NCBI RefSeq assembly: GCF_008035925.1
Contig: NZ_CP036264.1
Span: 8,568,427 to 8,632,426, forward strand
Direction of reading: 5' to 3'
DNA length: 64,000 nt
Source of the DNA: Stieleria maiorica
GTDB lineage: Bacteria; Planctomycetota; Planctomycetia; Pirellulales; Pirellulaceae
Position numbers and translations under genes: made by a program. Positions 15,436 through 26,743 of the stretch are shown here, piece by piece (the first letter of the stretch is position 1; every line of letters starts with the position of its first letter). Below the pieces are notes generated by a model. That model saw only the letters and a program-made list of their open reading frames with translations. It ran no database searches and had not been told where the DNA came from.

Positions 15436-16281
15436 TTAGCACGGTTCGCCGGGGACCATCACCATCCAGCCGAGGCCGAATTTGTCAGTGACCATGCCGT
15501 AGCGTGGCGACCAGAACGTCTTCGTCAGCGGCATGTCGACGGTTCCGCCGTCGGCCAGTGCGTTGAAAAGCAGGTCGGCGTCGGCGACGGACGGCACGGT
15601 GAGTGTGAGGCGGAATGAACCGAACGCGGAGTCTTCGCCGCAGCCGTCGGAGGCCATCAGCGTCATCTTGCCGACTTGGAAGGACGCGTGCATGATCTTG
15701 TTTTCAAAGCCCTCCGGGATCATGCCCTCCGGCGCCGGATCCGGGCTCTCGCTGAATCGCATGCACATGGAAACCGTTGCGCCGATGGCTTGCTTGTAGA
15801 ATTCCAGTGCCTCTTCGCATCTCCCGCCGAAGAACAGGTAGGGTTGAACGGCGGCGTCATGTGTGGCGATGCGGCTGCGTAGCTCGTCTTCGTGTTTCTC
15901 CACCTCGCCTTGCGGATCGACTTCGGCGAAGTCTTCCATTTCGTAGATCGGTCGAATGTCGATGTCCGAATCTTCCATCATCGGATTCGGGCAGCGTTTG
16001 ACCCACTCGACGGCTTCCTCCATCGACTTGACTTCCCACAGCCAATAGCCTGCGATCAGCTCTTTGGTTTCTGCGAAGGGGCCATCGGTCACGGTGCGAT
16101 TCTCGCCACTGAAACGGACTCGCACCGCTTGGCTGCTGGGTTTCAGGCCTTCGCCGGCCTTCATGATCCCGGCGTTGACCAACGCCTCGTTGAACTGCCC
16201 CATCGCAATGAGCAGCTCTTCGCTTGGTAGTTCCCCCGCTTCGGAACTTGCGGTCGCTTTTACGATCACCATGACTTTCAT
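15436..16281 (-). CDS. YCII-VOC two-domain fusion protein
   Basis: A 281-residue protein with two domains. Residues 1-115 are YCII-like (MKVMVIVKATASSEAGELP, DGPFAETKELIAGYWLWEV). Residues 145-281 are PhnB-type VOC (AAVQPYLFFGGRCEEALEFY, GKMTLMASDG, KTFWSPRYGMVTDKFGLGW). An acidic helical linker, EVDPQGEVEKHEDELRSRI, joins them. The fusion supports the idea that the separate YCII and VOC proteins encoded downstream act together. AGGAG precedes the ATG at 16281, so the longer frame to 16590 is rejected. It is the first gene of the cluster. Confidence 0.88.
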   Translation of the reverse strand: MKVMVIVKATASSEAGELPSEELLIAMGQFNEALVNAGIMKAGEGLKPSSQAVRVRFSGENRTVTDGPFAETKELIAGYWLWEVKSMEEAVEWVKRCPNPMMEDSDIDIRPIYEMEDFAEVDPQGEVEKHEDELRSRIATHDAAVQPYLFFGGRCEEALEFYKQAIGATVSMCMRFSESPDPAPEGMIPEGFENKIMHASFQVGKMTLMASDGCGEDSAFGSFRLTLTVPSVADADLLFNALADGGTVDMPLTKTFWSPRYGMVTDKFGLGWMVMVPGEPC

Positions 16282-17119
16282 TCGATGCTCCTGGTTGTAG
16301 GTATTGTTGGAGAGGGGGTGGTTTGTAACGTGTCGTTCTGACCATTGGTCGAATCGCGGAGACTGAAATCGACAGCGGATGCAAAAAAACTGTCGAGAGT
16401 ATGGACTTGCTGTTGGGTCTTGGCGTGGGGAACGAACGGCAGCGGGCATTCTGCCGTCCTCGCCAGTACCTCTTCGCGTGTCAAGTTCTCCGTACGGCTC
16501 CCAATTCTGCCGGTCCGGCGTCCCTAATCCGGCCGGATTCGCGGTAAAATAGACCGTCTTTCCCGGCTTTTCCGCCGCTTCGAGCGGCATCGGGAAGGCG
16601 TCTTTGAGGTTTCGTCATTTTTCTTGTGAAGAACGGTTGACGGTCGAGCCTGACGGCTCTATCTTCCCGCCTCGCTCGTGAGTGACCGCTCGCCGCAAAG
16701 TTCTGCGGCGGGCGGCTGCACACGCAGCGTCCTTCGCTTTCCCCCGCGACGCGGGCCGGAAACGGAGAACTGATTTTTGACAATTTGGTTGTTTGGTAAT
16801 TGGCATCAGTAATCTGCCGGTCGATCGAAATCGATTGATCGGCGACTACAAAGTTCTTCGGAACAAGCGTGGCCAGTGAACGTCGACAGGGTTCCTTAAG
16901 CCCTGGCGAAAAGTTGCTGGCCGATTAGAAGCGAATCTGACAGGATTCTGTGCGAATACTGATTTGTGACGTTGTGGCATCGCGACCGCGGTGCTGTGAT
17001 CGATCAATCCAGTCATGTGATATCGTTATGGTGATTAGCACAAACGACGATCACGATTCTTGGCGTCAGGTTGCGTCGGCTTCGGCCGGTTCGACTTGAG
17101 TGTTGAGTTCGGGATTTCG
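16282..17119. other. Long intergenic region upstream of 23S rRNA
   Basis: 838 bp with no credible gene; minus-strand frames at 16278-16783 are Arg/Ser-rich and lack family motifs. It contains small GC-rich hairpins, such as the CGCCGC...GCGGCG arms near 16694-16713. It must hold the promoter for the 23S-5S unit and the promoter for the VOC/YCII genes. A TTGACA at 16777-16782 is the only -35-like hexamer I noticed, and it lacks a good -10 at normal spacing. Confidence 0.45.
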
Positions 17120-19971
<2,852 letters not shown>

Positions 19972-20084
19972 GATATCCCGCACTCATGATTCTGTCATGC
20001 GTCGCTTCGGATAACGTTTGGTTCGAAGTAGCTGCCATTACCAGACAACCGGCCGTGTGCTGGGCGAAATACCCCTCACACGGT

Positions 20085-20195
20085 CTTTTGGCGACCATAT
20101 CGGAAAGGTCCCACCTGTTCCCATCCCGAACACAGCAGTTAAGCTTTCCGAGCCGATGATAGTGCCCACCAGCGTGAAAGTAGGTCTCGCCATTT
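20085..20195 (+). rRNA. rrf: 5S ribosomal RNA
   Basis: The 5S core is clear: GGTCCCACCTGTTCCCATCC then CCGAACACAGCAGTTAAGC, and a 3' arm GTAGGTCTCGCCA that pairs with the 5' TGGCGA. It lies about 113 bp after the 23S 3' end. Just before it, CCGTGTG and CACACGG can pair across a short spacer, a likely processing stem. No tRNA lies in the spacer. Confidence 0.95.
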
Positions 20196-20200
20196 TTTAA

Positions 20201-20237
20201 AAAACCCTTCGACGGTTCTCCGTCGAAGGGTTTTTTT
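20201..20237 (+). terminator. Intrinsic terminator of the 23S-5S unit
   Basis: A perfect stem, AAAACCCTTCGACGG (20201-20215) paired with CCGTCGAAGGGTTTT (20220-20234) around a TTCT loop, followed by further T residues. It lies directly after the 5S gene and is the clearest rho-independent terminator in the window. Confidence 0.93.
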
Positions 20238-20255
20238 GTGCGCGCCCTGTTGTCT

Positions 20256-20475
20256 GCTGTACGCCGGCCCTTCTGGGCCGGCGTACGGTCGGCAATGCCC
20301 GCCGCAGGCGGTCCGCGCCCGGTGCAGGCAGCGCTGCCATAGGACCTATGCGACCGATAGGACCTATGCGTCCCATGTGTCGTATTGGTCCTGTTTCCCC
20401 CTGGTCGACTGTCGGCACCCGGTGGCCGGGAACCGGCCAAGCGCCCGCCCAGAAGGGCCGGCGTACGGTCGGCGG
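20256..20475. repeat. GC-rich dispersed repeats between rRNA and nadK
   Basis: GGGCCGGCGTACGGTCGGC occurs twice, at about 20276-20294 and 20456-20474, the second preceded by CGCCCAGAA. This resembles the CGCCCGGAAGGGCCGTCGTA units of the 58-bp tandem array at 53711-53884. Between the copies, ATAGGACCTATGCG occurs twice about 19 bp apart. No gene is supported here. Confidence 0.6.
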
Positions 20476-20495
20476 GCAAGTCCGCGGTGACTTGC

Positions 20496-21386
20496 CTACA
20501 GTGATCCGCCCCAGCCCAGTTTCTCTCGCAGGGTGCGGTAATCATTTTGCCCAGGGACGGACAACATTTCGAAGGTGTGGTCCGATCGCTGCACCTGGAC
20601 GCGGTCACCCGGCAGCAATTGGCTGAGGATCCGGCCGTCGACGACCACGCTGGTCGATTCGTTCGGTTCGCTTACGGTCAATTCGAACAGGGTGTCGGCC
20701 GAATCGACCAGGGGGCGATAGGTCAGCGTGTGGGGGCTGATCGGTGAGATCACGACGGCCTGCAGGTTGCGTCGCAGGATCGGGCCGCCGGCTGACAAGT
20801 TGTGCGCGGTTGATCCGACCGGCGTCGCGAGGATCAACCCGTCACAACGATAACGTGTCGCCAGGTTTCCATCGGCGAATAAATCAATTCCCAGGATCTG
20901 GTACGGCGGCCCGCCCAGCACGGCGACTTCGTTCAAAACCAGTTGCTCGCAGACGGTTTTCCCGTCGCGAATCAAGCTGACCTCCAGCATCAGGTGGTCG
21001 ATGACTTCAAATGCCCCGCAGCAGACTTGGGGCCAGACTTCCAAAAAATCGTCGGGGGAAAGCGCTGCCAAAAAACCGAGGTTGCCGCAGTTGATGCCCA
21101 GTACCGGGATTTTCTTTCCCGCCAGCTGACGGGCGGTTTGCAGGATCGACCCGTCACCGCCCAGGACGATGACCAGATCAATGTCTGGATCGTCGAAGCC
21201 GTACTGGAAGTGAAAATCTTCGGCGACAATTTCGGCGTGTTGGGCGATCAGCGGTCGCAAGCGGATCGCTTCGCTGCGTACGCGATCGCGATCCGGGGCG
21301 CCGAGGATGGCAACACGGGGGACGTTGCGGTGACCGCTGGGCCAGATTCGATTGTTCGAGCGGTAGTCGGCGGCGTTGCGCGTCAT
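20496..21386 (-). CDS. nadK: NAD kinase
   Basis: A 296-residue ATP-NAD kinase making NADP+ from NAD+. It shows the signature GGDGS at 76-80 (VIVLGGDGSILQTARQL), the structural NCGNLGFLA that follows, LNEVAVLGG, and TPVGSTAHNLSAGGP, which shapes the nucleotide site. There is a usual C-terminal half, SPHTLTYRPLV then VVVDGR. The length is normal. It is the last gene of the minus-strand set xseB, polyprenyl synthase, dxs, nadK, but 272 bp with a repeat copy separate it from dxs, so it may have its own promoter. Confidence 0.95.
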   Translation of the reverse strand: MTRNAADYRSNNRIWPSGHRNVPRVAILGAPDRDRVRSEAIRLRPLIAQHAEIVAEDFHFQYGFDDPDIDLVIVLGGDGSILQTARQLAGKKIPVLGINCGNLGFLAALSPDDFLEVWPQVCCGAFEVIDHLMLEVSLIRDGKTVCEQLVLNEVAVLGGPPYQILGIDLFADGNLATRYRCDGLILATPVGSTAHNLSAGGPILRRNLQAVVISPISPHTLTYRPLVDSADTLFELTVSEPNESTSVVVDGRILSQLLPGDRVQVQRSDHTFEMLSVPGQNDYRTLREKLGWGGSL

Positions 21387-21480
21387 GGCTTTCTAGCGCC
21401 CCGAGGGGCAGGACCCTAAAGTTAAAAGGCGGCACATCACTACAAGTCTACCGCAGCTTCGTTTTCGATTGGGCTCGGCA

Positions 21481-21559
21481 GTCGCCGTCGTCTCCGAGGT
21501 CGGCGCGGCGGAAAGCTTCGCTTTTTCGCGCCCGCGCCGAGTTCGGAGAACACGGCGAC
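21481..21559. repeat. Dispersed palindromic repeat (family 1), single copy
   Basis: Forward arm GTCGCCGTCGTCTCCGAGGT and reverse arm ending GAGAACACGGCGAC at 21559, with AAAGCTTCGCTTTT in the centre. Upstream, CCGCAGCTTCGTTTTCG (from about 21451) is shared with the copy at 25351. It lies in the 272-bp gap between dxs and nadK and could fold as a long hairpin in the transcript. Confidence 0.75.
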
Positions 21560-21658
21560 ATTTGGAGCGCATCGTGAGGTTCGCAGGCGGAGTTGAGTTA
21601 GACCGCGAGAGGCCGATCCCAGTTCTTGACCATCCCGATTTTGATCCGGGCAGCGGGT

Positions 21659-23560
21659 TCACGCAACGGTTGACGTCGCCGGGGTTGCTTGGCGACACCG
21701 CTCGGCGATCGCTTCGGGACTGAGGCCGCATTGGTGCAGCAGGTCATTTCGATCGCCGTGTTCGACAAAGCGGTCGGGAAGCCCGAGTGTTTGGACGCCA
21801 CGGGTGTCCAGTCGTTGTGCGACGGCGGATTCCAGGAAGGCGGATCCGAAACCGCCCATCACCGCGTTCTCTTCGACGGTCAGGACAAAGCGTCCGGTTT
21901 CGATGGTCTGTTTGACCATCTGCCCGTCGATCGGTTTGGCAAACCGAGCGTTGATGACGCAGATGTCCAATTCGCCTTCCAGCAGTTCGGCTGCCTCGAG
22001 GGCGTTTTCAAGCATAGCGCCGAAGGCGACGATCGTTCCGTCGTTGCCTTCACGGATGACTTCGCTTTTTCCCAGTTCGATTTCCGGGATCGATTGCTCA
22101 CGCTGGAGGGCCGAGGCTTTGGGGTAACGAATGCTGCAGGGGTGGTCTTGATCGAGCGCGAACCGCAGCATCATCCCGAGCTCTTCGGCGTACCCGGGCG
22201 CCATCACGACCATGTTGGGGAACAGTCGCATGTAGCCGACGTCGTACACGCCGTGGTGGGTGGGTCCGTCGGGACCGGTCAATCCGGCACGATCGAGCAT
22301 GAACACGACCGGCAGGTCTTGCAGCGAAACCTCTTGGAAAATCTGGTCATAGCTGCGTTGTAGAAAGGTGCTGTAGATGTCGACGATCGGCCGCGCACCG
22401 GCCTTGCATTGGCCGGCCGCAAAGGCGACCGCATGGGATTCGCAGATCCCGACGTCGAAAAACTGCTTGGGGAATTTTTCGCGAACCGGTTCCAGTTTGT
22501 TGCCCTGGCACATCGCTGCGGTGATCACGCTGACCTTTTCGTCGGCCGCCATCGCTTGGCTGATCGCGTCGCGGGCGTGCAGGGTGAACGGCGGCAGTCC
22601 GTCGCTGTGTCGCGGCACCGGTTTGCCGTCGCGGTCTTCGAATGCCGGTGGGGTATGGAAGAACACGGGGTCGGCTGCGGCGGGTTTGTATCCGTGGCCT
22701 TTTTCGGTCACCACGTGCAACAGCACCGGGCCTTTCATCTCGCGAGCCATCGCCAAGTACTTTCGGACCAGCGCGATGTCATGTCCGTCGATCGGTCCGA
22801 CATAGCGGATGTTTAATTCTTCGAACAGCATGCCGCCGACCAGCCCGGCTTTGACGCCTTCCTTGAGTTGGGCGAGAAAGCGTTCGGCCGGATCGCCGAA
22901 CATCGGGATCTGTTCGAGCAGTTTTCCGACTTCGCTTTTCAGGCCCGTGTAATAGGGGTTGCTGCGCAGTCGATCCAAATAGCCGGCCACGGCCCCGACG
23001 CGGTGGCAGATCGACATCTTGTTGTCATTCAGGACGATGGTCAGGTCGTCTTCCAGGTGGCCGGCGTTGTTGAGTGCTTCAAACACGATGCCACTGGGGA
23101 AGGCGCCATCACCGATCACCGCGACGGTGCGGCGATCCGGTTGTCCGACCATCAGATCGCCGCTGCGCAAACCGACCGCCGTGCTGACGCTGCAGCCCGC
23201 GTGGCCGGTCATGAACAAGTCGTACTCGCTCTCTTCCGGGTTAGGGTATCCCATCAGTCCGCCCTGGGTGCGGATCGAGGGGAAGCTGTGGTAGCGACCG
23301 GTGACCAGTTTGTGAGGATAGATTTGGTGCCCGGTGTCCCAGATCAGGCGATCGGTGCGAAAGTCGAATTCGCAGTGCAGCGCTAGGCAGAGTTCGACGA
23401 CGCCCAGGTTGGAGGCGAAGTGAGCCGTGCGGGTCGCCAGCAGGTTGCACAGCACGTCACGGATTTCGTCGGCGGTCGACTCCAGTTGTTGGGGCGAAAA
23501 ATCACGCAGGCCCGTCGCGTCTTTCAAGCTCGCCAGAAGGGGGTGTTTCGGGTCGTTCAA
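21659..23560 (-). CDS. dxs: 1-deoxy-D-xylulose-5-phosphate synthase
   Basis: A 633-residue thiamine-diphosphate enzyme that condenses pyruvate with glyceraldehyde 3-phosphate, the entry step of the MEP isoprenoid pathway. It shows HPLLASLKDATGLRDFSPQQ at the start, FDVGHQ-equivalent WDTGHQIYPHKL, GHAGCS, the ThDP motif GDGAFPSG ... LNDNKMSI, and transketolase C-terminal blocks (DRAGLTGPDGPTHHG). I choose the TTG at 23560, which has AGGAAG six bases before it and gives the family-typical N-terminus. A TTG at 23614 would add 18 residues without a ribosome-binding site. The gene lies just downstream of the polyprenyl synthase. Confidence 0.95.
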   Translation of the reverse strand: MNDPKHPLLASLKDATGLRDFSPQQLESTADEIRDVLCNLLATRTAHFASNLGVVELCLALHCEFDFRTDRLIWDTGHQIYPHKLVTGRYHSFPSIRTQGGLMGYPNPEESEYDLFMTGHAGCSVSTAVGLRSGDLMVGQPDRRTVAVIGDGAFPSGIVFEALNNAGHLEDDLTIVLNDNKMSICHRVGAVAGYLDRLRSNPYYTGLKSEVGKLLEQIPMFGDPAERFLAQLKEGVKAGLVGGMLFEELNIRYVGPIDGHDIALVRKYLAMAREMKGPVLLHVVTEKGHGYKPAAADPVFFHTPPAFEDRDGKPVPRHSDGLPPFTLHARDAISQAMAADEKVSVITAAMCQGNKLEPVREKFPKQFFDVGICESHAVAFAAGQCKAGARPIVDIYSTFLQRSYDQIFQEVSLQDLPVVFMLDRAGLTGPDGPTHHGVYDVGYMRLFPNMVVMAPGYAEELGMMLRFALDQDHPCSIRYPKASALQREQSIPEIELGKSEVIREGNDGTIVAFGAMLENALEAAELLEGELDICVINARFAKPIDGQMVKQTIETGRFVLTVEENAVMGGFGSAFLESAVAQRLDTRGVQTLGLPDRFVEHGDRNDLLHQCGLSPEAIAERCRQATPATSTVA

Positions 23561-23639
23561 TGTGGCTTCCTGTTGGGGGCGGTCCGCGGCGTCAATCCGT
23601 TGCTGCGGCGGCAAAGGGGTGGCTTGAAATGACTTGGAA

Positions 23640-24704
23640 TTAGTGGGAGCGAGCGAGGACGTAATCTGCCAGCCGTTCTAACCGCCAAGCGGACGGTCCT
23701 AAAACAGCCAGGTGAGATTTTGCGGATCGAACCAGGTCGCTTGCAAAGGTTTGTGCTTGATCGAGCCCCATCAGTCGGGGGTAGGTGAGTTTTCCCCGCC
23801 CGCTGTCCTTGCCGACTCGCTTGCCCATGCTCGATTCGTCGGCGGTGTGGTCCAGCAGGTCGTCGACCACCTGGAAGGCCAATCCGAGGTCGGCGGCGAA
23901 CGCAGCGAGCCCCCGTGATTGCCGCTCGTCGGCGCCACACAGGGCGGCCCCGAGTTGCAGTGAGGCGGAGAACAGGGCGCCCGTTTTTCGGCGGTGGATC
24001 GATTCCAAAAACGCGAGCGAGGCGTGTTGCTCTGGAGTACGGCGATTCCCCTCCGATGGTTCGTTCGCCACCGCAGCCTGCTGCTGAAGGTCTGTGGCCT
24101 GCCGTTTCGGGTCCGCGGCAAGCTGTTTCAGGTCCGCGACAACCGCGTCAGGCAGTTGCCCCGACTCGGCCGCCAAGTCATCGGCTTGGCCGCCGACCAA
24201 CTGTTCGGGGCCTGCGGCTGCGGCCAGAATTTCGACGGCTCGTGCCCTGCGCAGCGGATCAGCGACGTTGCGGCAGAGGTGGGAAAACGCCAAGGGCTGG
24301 AGGGCGTCGCCGGCCAGAATCGCGGTGGCTTCGTCGAATTCCAGGTGAACGGTCGGCCGTCCGCGGCGGAGGTCGTCATCGTCCATCGCCGGCAAGTCAT
24401 CGTGGATCAGCGAGTAGGCGTGCACCATTTCCACCGCAACCGCTCCGGGCATCGCATCGTCGATCGAGCCGCCGCAGGCCTCCGCCGCCATCAGCACCAA
24501 CGCCGGTCGCAGGCGTTTTCCGGGGGCCAACAGGGCATAGCGGATTGCATCGGCCAAGCGGTCAGGGCAACCGCGGCCGAACCTGCACGCCTGTTGGAGC
24601 GCCTGTTCGATCGCGGGCAGCAGATCACCGAGCGCGTGATCAATCGTCGGCTCGGCGTCGTGCGGTTCAGTTTGGTCGATGGGAGAGGCGGGCAAGGCTG
24701 ACAA
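23640..24704 (-). CDS. ispA: Polyprenyl (farnesyl/geranylgeranyl) diphosphate synthase
   Basis: A 354-residue trans-isoprenyl diphosphate synthase that elongates DMAPP with IPP. The first Asp-rich motif is HDDLPAMDDDDLRRG at 101-115 and the second is DDLLD at 281-285; GKRLRPAL (62-69) and KTGALF (240-245) bind substrate. It is about 50 residues longer than E. coli IspA. The extra part lies at about 185-229, between GGQADDLAAE and the conserved IHRRKTG, and is Gln/Ala-rich (QLAADPKRQATDLQQQAA). Product chain length cannot be fixed from sequence. The xseB-ispA-dxs order is the same as in E. coli. Confidence 0.92.
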   Translation of the reverse strand: MSALPASPIDQTEPHDAEPTIDHALGDLLPAIEQALQQACRFGRGCPDRLADAIRYALLAPGKRLRPALVLMAAEACGGSIDDAMPGAVAVEMVHAYSLIHDDLPAMDDDDLRRGRPTVHLEFDEATAILAGDALQPLAFSHLCRNVADPLRRARAVEILAAAAGPEQLVGGQADDLAAESGQLPDAVVADLKQLAADPKRQATDLQQQAAVANEPSEGNRRTPEQHASLAFLESIHRRKTGALFSASLQLGAALCGADERQSRGLAAFAADLGLAFQVVDDLLDHTADESSMGKRVGKDSGRGKLTYPRLMGLDQAQTFASDLVRSAKSHLAVLGPSAWRLERLADYVLARSH

Positions 24705-24751
24705 CTGGAGCGGAGAGGGGTGAACTGGGATAAATCCCCGTAGTGTACAGC

Positions 24752-25135
24752 TTAAAAAAGCCCCCCGGTTTCGTCCACGTCGCTGACTGAGCCGCGGGAC
24801 TTTCTGGCAGGTTTGCGGCCGGCTGCGGCCTCGGCTCCGTTGGGGGGCAGTTTGCTGCCCTGTCCGGTGTCCACCGGCTCGACCGACGCCGTACCGTCTT
24901 CGTCCACGCTGGTCAGCACGGCGATGCGTTTTTCCGCCCGCTGCAGAACTTGGTGACAGAGTTTGATTTTTTCGATGCCCCGTTCGTACTGGACCAGCGA
25001 TTCGGAGAGCCCCAACTCGCCGCCTTCGAGGGCTTCTACGACCGTTTCGACCTCCGCGAGTGCGGATTCGAAGTCGATCGGGGGCTCGTTGTCGGCTTGT
25101 GATTTTGTTGCCGTGCTTTGTTTTTTCTTTGCCAT
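24752..25135 (-). CDS. xseB: Exodeoxyribonuclease VII small subunit
   Basis: A 127-residue protein. The first 75 residues are a typical XseB helical hairpin (FESALAEVETVVEALEGGEL, LSESLVQYERGIEKIKLCHQ, LQRAEKRI). XseB binds the XseA catalytic subunit in the exonuclease that degrades single-stranded DNA to oligonucleotides. The C-terminal 45 residues are an unusual basic/acidic extension (GRKPARKSRGSVSDVDETG). xseA is not in the window. It is the first gene of the minus-strand group leading into ispA and dxs. Confidence 0.93.
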   Translation of the reverse strand: MAKKKQSTATKSQADNEPPIDFESALAEVETVVEALEGGELGLSESLVQYERGIEKIKLCHQVLQRAEKRIAVLTSVDEDGTASVEPVDTGQGSKLPPNGAEAAAGRKPARKSRGSVSDVDETGGLF

Positions 25136-25201
25136 GCTGTCGCCGATTTTCGGAATGTCTCGTTCAGGTCGGACGCCTTCTCGGGCGAAACCATACTGCG
25201 G

Positions 25202-25270
25202 TAGCTACGCTCGATGCGAGCGTGGGGGTCGTGCGGGAACCACCTTCTGGCGTAGGAAGCTACGTTTGAT
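25202..25270 (+). repeat. Dispersed repeat family 2, copy B
   Basis: ACGCTCGATGCGAGCGTGGG, itself a small hairpin, then about 10 bases, then CCACCTTCTGGCGTAGG and AGCTACGTTTGATC. It is the mirror arrangement of the copy at 32461-32520 and parallels those at 11170 and 14934. It lies upstream of xseB. Confidence 0.65.
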
Positions 25271-25343
25271 CCTCGGTTCACGACGCTCGACGTGCAAGAC
25301 CGTTGTCATTCTCTGGATCGTTGCGTCTTTGTCGATGCCGGCT

Positions 25344-25503
25344 AGTATTCCGCCGCAGCTTGGTTTTCGGTTGGGCCCGACAGTCGCCGTCCTCTCCGAG
25401 GTCGGCGCATTGCAAAGCTTCGCTTTGTGGGTGCCGAGTTCGGAGAACACGGCGACTCTCCGAACGCATCGGCTACCCGCAAATTTAGCTGCGGCGGAAT
25501 ACT
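25344..25503. mobile_element. MITE-like element with perfect 17-bp terminal inverted repeats around a family 1 palindrome
   Basis: AGTATTCCGCCGCAGCT (25344-25360) is matched by its exact reverse complement at 25487-25503. Inside is the family 1 palindrome (25383-25456). The 160-bp element encodes nothing and ends inside the stop codon of mnmA (25502-25504), so one end supplies part of that stop. No clear target-site duplication is visible. It could be a non-autonomous transposable element or a REP-type structure; no transposase is in the window. Confidence 0.6.
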
Positions 25504-26665
25504 ATTCGATCCATCCGCCGCCCAGGACTTGCGTGTCGTGGTAGACGACGGCGGCTTGCCCGGGGGCGACTGCGTCGACGGGGTGGTCAAAGCGAACGCG
25601 GAATCGATCCGGCGCGGCGGGGTCGATTCGGATCGATGCCGGTTGCGGGGATCCGTTGTAGCGGATCTGAACGGCCAAGCCATCGCTTCGGTCCCCCGCG
25701 TGGCCGAGTGAGGCCAGCGATTCCGTCTCGACCAACCAATTTGCGTCTGCAGCGGAAAACTCCTCGCAGGCCAGCGATTCCTTTTCGCCGAGCACCACCT
25801 GATTGGTCTGGGGGTCGATTCGGACGACAAAGTGCGGCGTGCCCAGGGCGATCCCCAAACCCTTGCGTTGGCCGACGGTGAAGGCTTCGTAGCCGTCGTG
25901 GGTGCCGACGACTCGGCCGTCGGTCGTGACAAACTCGCCGGCGGTGGTTCCGACCCGACTCGGGCGTCGGGCTTTGACGAAGTCGCTGTGGTGACCTTGG
26001 GTGACGAAGCAGATTTCTTGGCTGTCGCGTTTGCCGGCGACACCGAGTTGAAGGCTTTCGGCGATGGAGCGGATTTCGGTTTTTCGGTAGTCACCGACCG
26101 GCAGCAACATCCTGGGCAGCCGCCCGCGACCGATCCCGAACAGCGCATAAGATTGATCTTTGTTGCCGTCCAGCCCGCGGTGCAGTTGGCCGTCGATCAT
26201 ACGGGCGTAGTGTCCGGTAGCCAGGTAGTCCGCCTCGACGCCCTCGGCGTAGTCGAACAATCGGCCGAACTTGATCCAGTGATTGCATTTCACGCAGGGG
26301 TTGGGCGTGCGACCGTTGAGGTAGTCGTCGACGAAGTAATCGACGATGCGACGAAAGTCCGCTTGCAGGTCCAAGGCGTAGAATGGGATGCCGAATTTGG
26401 CTGCGACACGCTTGGCGTCGGCGGCATCGCTGGCGGTGCAGCAGCCTTGTTTGTGATCGGCGCGTCCGCCGGTCAGCCCCGCCAAGACAGGAAGCGAGGA
26501 GGTCGAGCTGCCGCCCTCGGCCGAGCCGTCGATCTTGCAGACCTGACTGGATTCCTCCCCGTGGCGCATGAAGACGCCGATGACCTCGTGTCCGGCCTCA
26601 AGCAACAGATGTGCCGCCACACTTGAATCGACTCCCCCACTCATCGCCAGGACCACGCGTGCCAT
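25502..26665 (-). CDS. mnmA: tRNA-specific 2-thiouridylase
   Basis: A 387-residue enzyme that installs the 2-thio group on the wobble uridine of tRNAs for Lys, Glu and Gln. It shows the PP-loop SGGVDSS at 9-15, the catalytic Cys in NPCVKCN, LATGHYAR, KDQSYAL and the second active-site Cys in GKRDSQEICFV. An insert of roughly 20-25 residues (QVCKIDGSAEGGSSTSSLPV) follows the first domain strand. The MITE-like element abuts its 3' end. The start at 26665 leaves 78 bp to the divergent prfB. Confidence 0.95.
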   Translation of the reverse strand: MARVVLAMSGGVDSSVAAHLLLEAGHEVIGVFMRHGEESSQVCKIDGSAEGGSSTSSLPVLAGLTGGRADHKQGCCTASDAADAKRVAAKFGIPFYALDLQADFRRIVDYFVDDYLNGRTPNPCVKCNHWIKFGRLFDYAEGVEADYLATGHYARMIDGQLHRGLDGNKDQSYALFGIGRGRLPRMLLPVGDYRKTEIRSIAESLQLGVAGKRDSQEICFVTQGHHSDFVKARRPSRVGTTAGEFVTTDGRVVGTHDGYEAFTVGQRKGLGIALGTPHFVVRIDPQTNQVVLGEKESLACEEFSAADANWLVETESLASLGHAGDRSDGLAVQIRYNGSPQPASIRIDPAAPDRFRVRFDHPVDAVAPGQAAVVYHDTQVLGGGWIE

Positions 26666-26743
26666 GTATAGTTTTCAACCTCCCGGATATGTCTCTTCAA
26701 AGTTAAGAATTCGTCGTGATCGGCGAAAAGGATGTGATCACTG

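Noticed and set aside
15436..16590. Long form of the YCII-VOC protein starting at 16590
   Set aside because: A clear AGGAG and family-typical start lie at 16281; the additional 103 residues show no conserved features.
16278..16783. Small minus-strand frames upstream of the 23S gene
   Set aside because: Arg/Ser/Pro-rich, no motifs, and they coincide with GC-rich hairpins.
16777..16805. TTGACA as a 23S promoter -35 element
   Set aside because: No acceptable -10 hexamer lies 16-18 bases downstream, and the site is 340 bp from the mature 23S start; the true promoter remains unplaced.
19972..20084. Possible tRNA in the 23S-5S spacer
   Set aside because: No cloverleaf or conserved T-loop sequence could be found; the only structure is a short processing stem.
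20197..20418. Minus-strand frame with repeated Gly-Pro-Ile-Arg motifs
   Set aside because: The pattern comes from the duplicated ATAGGACCTATGCG repeat and starts beside the rRNA terminator; no protein family fits.
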